Shown piece by piece: positions 23,966-32,034 of a stretch of 38,738 nucleotides of DNA. Positions within the stretch are counted from its first letter, which is position 1; every line of letters starts with the position of its first letter. Made by a program: the position numbers and the translations under genes. The notes beneath the pieces were generated by a model that saw only the letters and a program-made list of their open reading frames with translations, ran no database searches and had not been told where the DNA came from. Source of the stretch: Clostridia bacterium (lineage in GTDB: Bacteria > Bacillota > Clostridia > Christensenellales > CAG-138); the NCBI GenBank assembly GCA_017388175.1, contig JAFOTD010000020.1, positions 1 through 38,738 on the forward strand, given 5' to 3'.

Positions 23966-24625
23966 TCAATATTTCCACGTTTCGACCTGCTCTTTGAGCC
24001 ACTCTTCCCAAGTCTCGAACCCGTCGCCGGTCTTTGCCGACACCGCGAACACGCGGATGGTCGGGTTCAGCTTCCTTGCGCGCGCAACGCACGCGTCGAT
24101 ATCAAAATCAAAGTACGGCGCCACGTCCGTCTTCGTAATGATCAGCACGTCGCTTTTACTGAACATCAGCGGGTACTTTAAGGGCTTGTCGTCGCCCTCG
24201 GGCACGGACAAAAGCATCACGCAGCGTCCCGCGCCGGTGTCGAACTCCGCCGGGCAAATGAGGTTGCCGACGTTTTCAAGCACGACGAGATCGAATTGTT
24301 CGTCCCCGAGCCCCTCCAAAGCGCGGCGCGTCATGCCCGCGTCCATATGGCACATGCCGTCGGTGTGTGCCTGCACGGCTTTTGCGCCGATCTTTTCGAT
24401 GCGGACCGCGTCCACGTCGGAATCCACGTCCGCTTCCATGACCGCGATGCGCATTTCGTCCTTGAGATCGCGGATCGTGCGCTCTAAAAGCGTCGTCTTG
24501 CCCGCGCCGGGCGACGCCATCAGGTTCACGAGCAGCGTGCCCTTTGCTTTCAGCTCGCCTCTTAATACCGCCGCGTCGCGGTCGTTCGACGCGGTGATCG
24601 TCTCCTTCAATTCAATAATCTTCAT
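23966..24625 (-). CDS. hypB: GTPase HypB
   Basis: 219 aa. G1 loop is ASPGAGKTT (37-45). The conserved Cys92-His93 (GMCHMDA) is the metal site in the GTPase domain. The guanine motif reads TKTD. It lacks the N-terminal CxxCGC nickel site and any histidine-rich tail, so it is the short form. HypB hydrolyses GTP to drive nickel insertion together with HypA. AAGGGGAAATCCGC precedes ATG. It is the first gene of the hypB-oxidoreductase-hypA operon. Confidence 0.95.
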   Translation of the reverse strand: MKIIELKETITASNDRDAAVLRGELKAKGTLLVNLMASPGAGKTTLLERTIRDLKDEMRIAVMEADVDSDVDAVRIEKIGAKAVQAHTDGMCHMDAGMTRRALEGLGDEQFDLVVLENVGNLICPAEFDTGAGRCVMLLSVPEGDDKPLKYPLMFSKSDVLIITKTDVAPYFDFDIDACVARARKLNPTIRVFAVSAKTGDGFETWEEWLKEQVETWKY

Positions 24626-24656
24626 GCGGATTTCCCCTTATTTTGTCGTATTTTTT

Positions 24657-24685
24657 ATTATATCAGCAATCCCTGCATAACGCAA
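24657..24685 (-). promoter_or_regulatory. Promoter of the hypB operon
   Basis: Minus strand TTGCGT (24685-24680), a 17-bp spacer and TATAAT (24662-24657), 31 bases before hypB. Confidence 0.7.
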
Positions 24686-24686
24686 G

Positions 24687-24709
24687 AAAAAAGAGCGCCC
24701 TCGGGCGCT
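24687..24709 (-). terminator. Terminator after ogt
   Basis: Minus strand AGCGCC / GGCGCT stem followed by CTCTTTTTT. It overlaps the last base of the ogt stop codon and lies right before the hypB promoter. Confidence 0.8.
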
Positions 24710-25170
24710 TACGTAAAGTCTTTCCGTTCCGTTTTCAGCAGGGCGAGCTTTCGTTCGATTCCGTAGGCGTATCCGGTCGGTTTTCCGCTCGCGCCGATTA
24801 CGCGATGGCAGGGATAAAAGAGGACAAGCGGGTTTTTGCCGACCGCGCCGCCGATCGCGCGGGCGTGGCGCGGCGAAAGACCCATCGAAACGGCAAGCTC
24901 GGCATAGCTTGTCGTTTTGCCGTACGGGATCGACAAAAGCGCGTCCCAGACCGTCTTTTGAAACAGCGTTCCCTTCGGATCGCATTGCGGGATCGGTCCC
25001 GGATCGCTGCCCTCGAAATACCGGTCGAGCCATGCCTTTGCTTCCGTAAGAACGGGGCAGGGGGAATCCGCGCCCGCTTCGTCGGAGAATACAGCCGAAA
25101 CAAGCGCGCCGTTTTGCGCGGTCAGCATGAGCACGCCGATGGGCGAGCGATAGAAAAGCACGTTATTCAA
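24709..25170 (-). CDS. ogt: Methylated-DNA-protein-cysteine methyltransferase
   Basis: 153 aa from a TTG start that sits inside the last codons of the preceding gene (TTGAATAA overlap) with GGGGAGGGC upstream. Longer frames have no ribosome site. The acceptor motif is PCHRVIG, with GxxxxY-type and GGAVGKNP helices before it and GYAYGIERK after it. It repairs O6-alkylguanine by transfer of the alkyl group to its own cysteine. It is coupled to the lamin-tail-domain gene. ogt is used here for the family; the split between Ogt and Ada-C type names is not resolved. Confidence 0.9.
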   Translation of the reverse strand: MNNVLFYRSPIGVLMLTAQNGALVSAVFSDEAGADSPCPVLTEAKAWLDRYFEGSDPGPIPQCDPKGTLFQKTVWDALLSIPYGKTTSYAELAVSMGLSPRHARAIGGAVGKNPLVLFYPCHRVIGASGKPTGYAYGIERKLALLKTERKDFT

Positions 25171-25765
25171 ACCGGTTGCCCTCCCCGGGGGTGGAGAAAG
25201 CGGTGACGGCGAAGCTGCCGTCGTCCCGACGCGCATAGGACGTGTCGGGTTCGAGCGCGGGCACGACGAGTTCATCCGCCTCGACCTGCGTCGGGGTAAC
25301 GAGGAACAGCGTTTCGCCGTCCGCGTCCAGCTTAAACCCGGTGCAGAACGGATCGTTGTCGCTTTGGTCCGTGCCGCCGGTGCAGTAGAGCACGAGGTAC
25401 GCGCCGGGCTTCAGAATTGTGCCGTCCGGAAACCGGTAGCGGAACATGTGATGCTTGACGTCGTTCGTAAAGCCGTAGCCGGAAAGGTCGATGTCCTTTT
25501 CGGACGGGTTATAGATCTCGATCCAGTCGACCGAGCCGTAAACGGGATGGACGTACGCCTCGTGGTTCGAGGTCATGACCTCGGAGAACTTCGGCAGACC
25601 CGTGGGCTTCGGCAGCAGCAGCGCCAAAGCGGTCACGCCGGCGACCGCAACGATCAGAACGGCGATCAGGATGTACGCGCGTTTGCGCGTCAGACCGATG
25701 CGTTCCCTGTGGAATTCGTTCTCAAGCGAGAGCGATTCCGGAATGTTTTCAAAATTGTTTTCCAT
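25163..25765 (-). CDS. Membrane-anchored lamin-tail-domain protein
   Basis: 200 aa from ATG at 25765. One membrane segment (about 27-50, AYILIAVLIVAVAGVTALALLL) follows a short charged N-terminus. The outside part is a lamin tail domain (LTD): SEVMTSNHEAY, DWIEIYNPSEKDIDLSGYGFTND, FPDGTILKPGAYLVLYC, GFKLDADGETLFLV. Bacterial LTDs are immunoglobulin-like folds on cell-surface proteins and often bind other surface parts. The ATG lies 6 bases after the TATAAT box, so the mRNA should be leaderless. It is coupled to ogt by an 8-base overlap. Confidence 0.85.
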   Translation of the reverse strand: MENNFENIPESLSLENEFHRERIGLTRKRAYILIAVLIVAVAGVTALALLLPKPTGLPKFSEVMTSNHEAYVHPVYGSVDWIEIYNPSEKDIDLSGYGFTNDVKHHMFRYRFPDGTILKPGAYLVLYCTGGTDQSDNDPFCTGFKLDADGETLFLVTPTQVEADELVVPALEPDTSYARRDDGSFAVTAFSTPGEGNRFE

Positions 25766-25771
25766 ATCCGC

Positions 25772-25800
25772 ATTATACACGAAAAAAACTGTTTCCACAA
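25772..25800 (-). promoter_or_regulatory. Promoter of the LTD-ogt operon (leaderless)
   Basis: Minus strand TTGTGG (25800-25795), a 17-bp spacer and TATAAT (25777-25772). Transcription should begin at or next to the ATG (25765). Its -35 overlaps that of the glpK promoter. Confidence 0.75.
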
Positions 25801-25820
25801 GCGTGAATCCATGCTATAAT
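25792..25820 (+). promoter_or_regulatory. glpK promoter
   Basis: TTTCCA (25792-25797), a 17-bp spacer and TATAAT (25815-25820). It shares CCA (25795-25797) with the opposite promoter's -35, so the two cannot be bound at once. Confidence 0.75.
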
Positions 25821-25851
25821 AAATTATTCGGGAAAGGCGGAAAACAACCTT

Positions 25852-27348
25852 ATGCAGAAATATCTTTTATCTTTGGATCAGGGAACGACGAGCTCGCGCG
25901 CGATCCTGTTCGACCTTCAGGGCAACATCGTCACCTCCGCGCAGTTCGAGTTCGCGCAGCATTATCCGATGCCGGGCTACGTGGAGCACGATGCGAACGA
26001 GATCTTAAAGACCGAGCTGGACGCCGTGCGCGAGGTTCTGAAAAAGGCAAACGTGCAGAAGGGCGAGGTCGCCTGCATCGGCGTGACGAACCAGCGCGAA
26101 ACGACGATCGTCTGGGAAAAGGCGACGGGAAAGCCCGTGCATCCGGCGATCGTGTGGCAATGCCGCCGCACCGCGCCGCTGTGCGAGCAGCTCATCCGCG
26201 AAGGCATGCGCGACTATATCGCGCAGTCGACGGGGCTTCTCATTGACGCGTACTTTTCCGCCACGAAGATTCGTTATATCCTCGACGCGGTTCCGAACGG
26301 ACAGATGCTCGCCGAATCCGGCAATTTGCTGTTCGGCACGGTCGATACGTGGCTGATCTGGAACCTGACCGGCGCGCACGTCACCGATTACAGCAACGCG
26401 TCCAGAACCATGCTTTATAACATCCATACGCTTTCTTACGATCCGGTCATCATGCACCGGCTCAATATCCCCGCGTGCATTCTGCCGGAGGTGCTTCCGT
26501 CGGCGCACGTCTACGGCTGCGTGAAGGAGGGCATCGAAGGGCTCGAGGCGCTTGCGGGCGTTCCGGTTTCGGGCGACGCGGGCGATCAGCAGGCGGCGCT
26601 GTTCGGGCAGGCGTGCTTTGAGCCGGGTCAGGCGAAATGCACCTACGGCACCGGCGGCTTTCTGATGATGCAGACGGGCGAAACGCCTGTACAGAGCAAG
26701 AACCGGCTTTTGACCACGATCGCGTGGGGTGTCGGCGGCAAGGTGCGCTACGCTTTGGAGGGCAGCATCTTCAACGCGGGCAGCTCGATTAAGTGGCTAA
26801 GGGACGAGGTCGGGCTGATCTCCTCCGCGCATGAGATCGACACGCTCGCCGAATCCGTGCCGGACGCGGGCGGGGCGTACTTCGTTTCGGCGTTCACGGG
26901 TCTCGGTGCGCCGCATTGGGATATGTACGCGCGCGGCGCGCTGGTCGGCGTAACCCGCGCCACGAACCGGGCGCACATCGCGAGAGCGGTGCTCGAAGGC
27001 ATAGTCTATCAGGTGGGCGATCTTGCCCGCACGATGGAGTTCGACAGCGGCAGAAAGCTGGAGGAGCTCAAGGTCGACGGCGGCGCGTCCGTGTCGAACG
27101 TGATGATGCAGTTTCAGGCGGACATGCTCGACGTGCCGGTCAACCGTCCGAAGTGCGTCGAATCCACGGCGCTCGGCGCGGCGTATCTCGCGGCGATCGG
27201 CGTGGGGCTGTACCGCGACGAGACCGACGTTCTGCACTACTGGCAGAGCGAAAAGATTTTTCACCCCGCTATGAGCGAGGTCGAACGCGCAAACCGGCAG
27301 CGCGGCTGGACCAAGGCGGTCGAAAAAGCAAAGAACTGGGAAGATTGA
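25852..27348 (+). CDS. glpK: Glycerol kinase
   Basis: 498 aa, the normal length. The FGGY-family phosphate loop is LDQGTTSSRAILFD (6-19). GDAGDQQAALFGQACFEPGQAKCTYGTGGF and KVDGGASVSNVMMQFQAD are intact. It makes sn-glycerol-3-phosphate from glycerol and ATP in the cytosol. The HxYG-type histidine region phosphorylated by HPr in some Firmicutes is not evident. It is followed 20 bases later by an Ldh-family dehydrogenase; no glpF or glpD gene is adjacent. Confidence 0.97.
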   Translation: MQKYLLSLDQGTTSSRAILFDLQGNIVTSAQFEFAQHYPMPGYVEHDANEILKTELDAVREVLKKANVQKGEVACIGVTNQRETTIVWEKATGKPVHPAIVWQCRRTAPLCEQLIREGMRDYIAQSTGLLIDAYFSATKIRYILDAVPNGQMLAESGNLLFGTVDTWLIWNLTGAHVTDYSNASRTMLYNIHTLSYDPVIMHRLNIPACILPEVLPSAHVYGCVKEGIEGLEALAGVPVSGDAGDQQAALFGQACFEPGQAKCTYGTGGFLMMQTGETPVQSKNRLLTTIAWGVGGKVRYALEGSIFNAGSSIKWLRDEVGLISSAHEIDTLAESVPDAGGAYFVSAFTGLGAPHWDMYARGALVGVTRATNRAHIARAVLEGIVYQVGDLARTMEFDSGRKLEELKVDGGASVSNVMMQFQADMLDVPVNRPKCVESTALGAAYLAAIGVGLYRDETDVLHYWQSEKIFHPAMSEVERANRQRGWTKAVEKAKNWED

Positions 27349-27368
27349 ACCGAAAGGGGAATAAATAA

Positions 27369-28487
27369 ATGGCAATCAAAGAAACAAGACCTTACGTAGA
27401 CTGGGAAACCATCGGCAACTTCATCACGGACGCGTTCGTCGCGTACGGCGTGCCGCGTGAGGACGCTGAAATCTGTGCGGACGTTCTGATGGAGAGCGAC
27501 CGCCGCGGCATCGAGAGCCACGGCGTCAACCGCTTCAAGCCGATCTACCTCGATCGCATCAAAGCGGGCATCCTGAACCCCGTCACCGAGTACGAAGTGC
27601 TCAAGGAGACCCCGACGACCGCCGTGGTCGACGGTCACGACGGCATGGGCATGGTGATCAGCAAGCGCGCCATGCAGACCGCGATCGACAAGGCGAAAAA
27701 GTACGGCATGGGCATGGTCGCCGTGCGCAATTCCTCGCACTACGGCATTGCGGGCTATTGGGCCACGATGGCGACCAAGCAGGGTCTGATCGGCATCACC
27801 GGCACGAACGCGCGTCCGTCCATCGCGCCGACCTTCGGCGTGGAGAACATGCTCGGCACGAACCCGCTGACCGTGGCGTTCCCGACCGACGAGGAATTCC
27901 CGTTCTGCATCGACTGCGCGACGAGCATCACGCAGCGCGGCAAGATCGAGTATTATGCGCGTAACGACAAGCCCACCCCCGCGGGCATGGTCATCGGCAG
28001 AGACGGTTCCGCGCTCACCGATTCGAAGCAGATTCTTGTCGACCTCACCAAGGGCACGGCGGCGCTTGCTCCGCTCGGCGGCATCGGCGACGAGCTGGCG
28101 GGCTACAAGGGCTACGGCTACGCGACGGTCGTGGAGGTTCTTTCCGCGGCGCTGCAGGCGGGCAGCTTCTTAAAGATGCTCACCGGCATGAATGAGGACG
28201 GCAGCAAGCGCCCGTATCACCTCGGTCACTTCTTCATCGCGATCGACCCCGAAGCGTTCATGGGTCTCGAATCGTTCAAAAAGACCACGGGAGACATCCT
28301 CCGCGCGCTGCGCAATTCCGAGAAAGCGCCGGGCGAGGAGCGCATCTACACCGCCGGCGAAAAGGAATGGCTCGTGTGGCAGGACCGCAAGGACAAGGGC
28401 GTTCCCGTCAACGAGGCGGTGCAGAAGGAATTGATCTTCGTGCGCGACGAAAAGCACCTCGATTATCACTTCTCCTTCGAGAAATAA
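27369..28487 (+). CDS. Ldh-family (type 2 malate/L-lactate) dehydrogenase
   Basis: 372 aa. It belongs to the L-sulfolactate/malate dehydrogenase-like (Ldh/YlbC) superfamily of NAD(P)H-dependent 2-oxoacid reductases, which is unrelated to the Rossmann-fold lactate dehydrogenases. Visible blocks are MESDRRGIESHGVNRF (His and Arg of the active site), MVAVRNSSHYGIAGYW, GTNPLTVAFP, GYKGYGYA and HFFIAIDPEAF. The substrate is not set by sequence; malate, lactate or ureidoglycolate are options. GAAAGGGGAA precedes ATG. It is probably co-transcribed with glpK and ends at the terminator at 28505. Confidence 0.9.
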   Translation: MAIKETRPYVDWETIGNFITDAFVAYGVPREDAEICADVLMESDRRGIESHGVNRFKPIYLDRIKAGILNPVTEYEVLKETPTTAVVDGHDGMGMVISKRAMQTAIDKAKKYGMGMVAVRNSSHYGIAGYWATMATKQGLIGITGTNARPSIAPTFGVENMLGTNPLTVAFPTDEEFPFCIDCATSITQRGKIEYYARNDKPTPAGMVIGRDGSALTDSKQILVDLTKGTAALAPLGGIGDELAGYKGYGYATVVEVLSAALQAGSFLKMLTGMNEDGSKRPYHLGHFFIAIDPEAFMGLESFKKTTGDILRALRNSEKAPGEERIYTAGEKEWLVWQDRKDKGVPVNEAVQKELIFVRDEKHLDYHFSFEK

Positions 28488-28504
28488 CCGGACTGCTTCT
28501 TCAC

Positions 28505-28531
28505 AGCCGGATCCTTCGGGGTCCGGCTTTT
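28505..28531 (+). terminator. Terminator of the glpK operon
   Basis: AGCCGGATCC / GGTCCGGCT hairpin around a TTC loop, followed by TTTTG. Confidence 0.8.
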
Positions 28532-28800
28532 GCGCGCGCCGAAAGCCTTCTTTTCCCGTAAACCGCACGATTTTACATTTCACTTACAACTCTGTGACGT
28601 TTCGGACGAATCCCGATGGTATCATGGATCCGGGATCGGGAAAGAGGACGGAAGCACGAAACGGTTTCACGCGTATTTGCCGCGGCGCGTCAGACCTGCG
28701 TTTCCGAATTGTGAAAAAAAGTCTGTAAAATGATTTACGGAAAAAAAGAAGGATTTCGCCTCCCCGTGTCGAATAATACTATGTATTCAAAACACAGGAA

Positions 28801-28951
28801 GAGAAGAAGTTCTTCTATAGAGAAGATATTCTCCTATAGAGAAGAAATAGAGAAGAAACTCTTATAGAGAAGACATTCTCCTATAGAGAAGAAGTTCTCC
28901 AATAGAGAAGAAGTTCTCCTATAGAGAAGACATTCTCCTATAGAGAAGAAT
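28801..28951. repeat. 19-bp tandem array of alternating complementary pentamers
   Basis: About eight units of GAGAAGAAGTTCTCCTATA, at 28801, 28820, 28839 (11 bp, truncated), 28850 (17 bp), 28867, 28886, 28905, 28924 and a partial at 28943. GAGAA and TTCTC are reverse complements, so every unit is a hairpin and every junction (TTCTC-CTATA-GAGAA) is another. Degenerate copies run to about 29046. The stretch 28532-29205 holds no gene and is far richer in A and T than its surroundings. It lies between the glpK operon and the MBOAT operon. Confidence 0.85.
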
Positions 28952-29152
28952 AAAAAAAGACGTGATGATTCAGAGAAGAATATCTCCTCTGCAGAGAAGA
29001 ATATCAGAAAGAATCCTGTTTTTTAAAAGAAGATCTCCTCTATAGAAAAATGATTCGAACAATACGCGTGTATCAGAACCTTGTAAGAAGAATATGAAGG
29101 ACGTATCTTCTTTGAAAGGAGCGCGCCGTCCCGTGACGGACCGTATGCGGCG

Positions 29153-29181
29153 TTGACGGGACGGGCCGAAAATGATATACT
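29153..29181 (+). promoter_or_regulatory. Promoter of the MBOAT operon
   Basis: TTGACG (29153-29158), a 17-bp spacer and TATACT (29176-29181). The AGGAGG ribosome site follows at 29190-29195. Confidence 0.85.
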
Positions 29182-29205
29182 GGATTTTCAGGAGGATGCC
29201 GGGAT

Positions 29206-30600
29206 TTGGTATTTTCGGGGCTGACATTCTTATTATTGTTTCTGCCGCTTTTGCTGCTGCTGTATTTCGTGCGCGATAACGTGCGCTGGCGCAACGGCGT
29301 GCTTGTCGTCTTCTCGCTGATCTTTTACGCGTGGGGCGAGCCGGTCATGGTGCTGCTGCTCGTCGGCACGACGTTCCTGCATTATTTCTGCGCGCGAAAG
29401 ATCGCGTCGACCAAAAATCCGCTGCCGCGCAGGCTCTGGCTCGCGCTCGCCGTGTTCGCGTCGCTTGCCTCGCTGTTCTGGTTCAAGTACGCGGGCTTCG
29501 TGTTCGGCACGATTCTGGGTCTTCCGTTCAAGGCGCCGACGCTTCCGATCGGCATTTCCTTCTATACGTTCCAGATTCTGACCTATACGATCGACGTGTA
29601 CCGCGGCAGGGTCAGGTCGCAAAAGCATTTCTTCCGCCTGCTGCTGTACGTGAGCTGTTTCCCGCAGCTCATCGCGGGGCCGATCGTGCAGTACGCCGAT
29701 GTGCGAAAGGCGCTCGGTAAGCGCACCGTGACCACGGTCGATTTCGGCGCGGGCATGCAGCGGTTTTTCGTGGGGCTTTCGAAAAAGGTTCTGATCGCGA
29801 ACGTCTGCGGCAAGGCGCTCGAAGAGTGCGCCGCCGGCGCGCAGCCGTATTCGTTTGCCGGCGCGTGGCTTTCGGGCCTTCTCTTTACGCTGCAGCTCTA
29901 CTTCGACTTTTCCGCCTATTCCGACATGGCGATCGGGCTCGGGCGCGTGCTCGGGTTCACGTATCGCGAAAACTTCCGCTATCCGTATCTGTCGCTTTCG
30001 GCAAGCGAGTTCTGGCGGCGCTGGCATATCTCGCTCGGCGCGTTCTTCCGCGATTACGTCTATATCCCGCTCGGCGGCAACCGCAGGGGCAGGCTTCGCA
30101 CGGTGCTGAACCTTCTGATCGTGTGGGCGCTGACCGGACTTTGGCACGGCGCGGCGTGGAATTTCGTGCTGTGGGGACTCTACTGGTTTTTGCTCCAGCA
30201 GATCGACAAGCAGTTTGAATCGCTGTGGAAGCGCTTCCCGAAGGCGCTTCTGTGGCTCGGCACGTTCGTGCTTTCGCTGATCGGCTGGGTGCTCTTCTAT
30301 CACGCGGAGGGACTTTCCGGCGCTGGCGCGCACCTCGGCGCGCTGTTCGGTGTCGGAACGAGCGGCTGGATCGACGCGCCGACGCTCGCGGTTCTGAAAC
30401 GCTATGCGCTGTATCTGCCGATTCCGCTGATCGGGTGCTTCCCGCTCGTGCCGGCGATCCGGCGGTTTTTCGGCACGCGCGAGCGCATCTCGGGGCTGTA
30501 CGCGCCGCTTGCGGCGGTCACGGCCGTGCTGCTCGGCGTCGTTTCGCTGCTGTTTTTGATCGGGCAGAGCTATAACCCCTTTATCTATTTCCGTTTCTGA
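29206..30600 (+). CDS. MBOAT-family O-acyltransferase (AlgI/DltB-like)
   Basis: 464 aa, a polytopic membrane protein starting with TTG (AGGAGG, 10-base spacing). The N-terminus MVFSGLTFLLLFLPLLLL is typical of AlgI-like proteins. The family core is FWRRWHISLGAFFRDYVYIPLGGNRRG (269-295), with the invariant histidine in GLWHGAAWNF (His314). Such enzymes carry acetyl groups across the membrane to a surface polymer, usually with a partner of the AlgX/DHHW group; such a partner is the next gene, 11 bases downstream. Confidence 0.95.
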   Translation: MVFSGLTFLLLFLPLLLLLYFVRDNVRWRNGVLVVFSLIFYAWGEPVMVLLLVGTTFLHYFCARKIASTKNPLPRRLWLALAVFASLASLFWFKYAGFVFGTILGLPFKAPTLPIGISFYTFQILTYTIDVYRGRVRSQKHFFRLLLYVSCFPQLIAGPIVQYADVRKALGKRTVTTVDFGAGMQRFFVGLSKKVLIANVCGKALEECAAGAQPYSFAGAWLSGLLFTLQLYFDFSAYSDMAIGLGRVLGFTYRENFRYPYLSLSASEFWRRWHISLGAFFRDYVYIPLGGNRRGRLRTVLNLLIVWALTGLWHGAAWNFVLWGLYWFLLQQIDKQFESLWKRFPKALLWLGTFVLSLIGWVLFYHAEGLSGAGAHLGALFGVGTSGWIDAPTLAVLKRYALYLPIPLIGCFPLVPAIRRFFGTRERISGLYAPLAAVTAVLLGVVSLLFLIGQSYNPFIYFRF

Positions 30601-30611
30601 GGGACTTGCCT

Positions 30612-32024
30612 ATGAAGCATCGGTTTACGTTCTATCTTACATACGCCGCGGTCGTGATGTTCGGCATGCTCGGGATCCTGCTCCTGCTGCTCGGGAACAA
30701 GGAACCGCGCCCCTCGGAGGAGGAGAACCGGACGCTCGCGGGATTTCCGGAATTTTCGTTCGGCGCAGTTGCCGACGGCAGCTACATGCGCGGCATCGAG
30801 GACTATCTTTCCGACGGCATGCCCGCCCGGGAACGCATCGTTTCCAAAACGGCGGCCGTGCTCGGCGCGCTCTCGCTTGCTTCACCGGATGAGGAAGCCG
30901 ACGCCGCCGCATTCGAGGCGGTCGAAGCGTTCGGCAACGACGGCGGCGACGACGAGCCGGAGGGAATCGAACCGGCGCCTTCCGATGCGGACGTGATCGC
31001 CCCGGCCGCGACGCCCGTTCCCGAAACGCCGCTGCCGACTCCGCCGCAGCCCTCCGAAACGCCGGATGAGACGCCCGCGACGGATGAAACGCCCGCGGCT
31101 GCGGCGACGCCGAAGGTTCCGGTGGAGATCAAAAAATGCAAGTTCCGGCAGCTTCGCGCGGACGGGACCGCGCGCGAGCCGTACACGTTTGAAACGGCGG
31201 AGATCAACAACGCCGTCGGCGTACTGAACGCGTTCCGCGACGCGCTGCCCGAAAACGGGCACGTGTTCTTCTCGCAGATTCCGTTCCCGGAGATCGCGTT
31301 CGGGCTGCAGAACGGCAGCTACGTGGGTTGGGAATGCGCGCTCGAGGAAATGCTCGATACGAACACCAAGGACGGCGTGATCGTCGTCAGCACGCTCGAC
31401 GTGCTCGAACAGCCGCTGCTGGCGGGCGAGGACTTGTATTTCACGACGGACCACCATTGGAAGCCGCGCGCGGCATGCTATCTCGCGCAGGCGATGCTGG
31501 AGCGAATCGGCATTCGCGCGCTTGCGTACGACGATTATACCTACAACCATAACAGCGGATTTTACGGCTCCAAGGTGAACGGCAAGCCGGAGCTCAAGCA
31601 GACGCTTCCGCCGGACACCGTGGAGGTCATGATTCCCGCGCTTCCGGTCAAGGGCTACGTGGTCAAGTGGGACGGCTCGGAAAGCAGCTGCGCGTTCATC
31701 GTGACCGACCGCGCGTCGTATCGCGCGTATCTGAACGGTACGATCGGACCGTGGCGGCGGTATGAGACGGGCGTGGACTGCGGGAGAAAGGCGCTCGTGA
31801 TCGGCGATTCCTATATCTGCTGCTTCGTGCCGTATCTCGTGCCGTACTACGAGGAGGTGCACACCACCGACCTCAGAAAAGACTATTACGACGCTTCGCA
31901 CCGCACGTGGAGCATCTCCGAATACATCGAGCGCAACGAGATCGACGACGTATATCTGATCCTGTCGACCGCGTCGGGGCTGAATTCGGAATACCTGAAA
32001 ACGTACCTGAAAAAGTATTTCTGA
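30612..32024 (+). CDS. DHHW-family protein (AlgX/AlgJ-like acetyltransferase partner)
   Basis: 470 aa from ATG at 30612 (GAGGGAC upstream). One N-terminal membrane segment (about 8-29) and an SGNH-like outside domain. The DHHW motif is at 280-283 (TTDHHWKP) and GDSY at 398-401. A long Pro/Thr/Glu-rich insertion (about 110-170, ATPVPETPLPTPPQPSET) separates the N-terminal region from the catalytic part. DHHW proteins accept the acetyl group from an MBOAT and place it on a polysaccharide or peptide. It sits between the MBOAT and the TPR/RCC1 gene. Confidence 0.9.
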   Translation: MKHRFTFYLTYAAVVMFGMLGILLLLLGNKEPRPSEEENRTLAGFPEFSFGAVADGSYMRGIEDYLSDGMPARERIVSKTAAVLGALSLASPDEEADAAAFEAVEAFGNDGGDDEPEGIEPAPSDADVIAPAATPVPETPLPTPPQPSETPDETPATDETPAAAATPKVPVEIKKCKFRQLRADGTAREPYTFETAEINNAVGVLNAFRDALPENGHVFFSQIPFPEIAFGLQNGSYVGWECALEEMLDTNTKDGVIVVSTLDVLEQPLLAGEDLYFTTDHHWKPRAACYLAQAMLERIGIRALAYDDYTYNHNSGFYGSKVNGKPELKQTLPPDTVEVMIPALPVKGYVVKWDGSESSCAFIVTDRASYRAYLNGTIGPWRRYETGVDCGRKALVIGDSYICCFVPYLVPYYEEVHTTDLRKDYYDASHRTWSISEYIERNEIDDVYLILSTASGLNSEYLKTYLKKYF

Positions 32025-32034
32025 GGAGGGCGGC

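Noticed and set aside
28801..29050. CRISPR array.
   Set aside because: Units are 19 bp and abut directly with no unique spacers, and no cas gene is nearby.
28970..29294. Minus-strand small frames reading AGGAG/ATG-like motifs in the tandem array.
   Set aside because: The motifs arise from the repeat itself (reverse complement of TTCTCCTATA). Composition is not protein-like.
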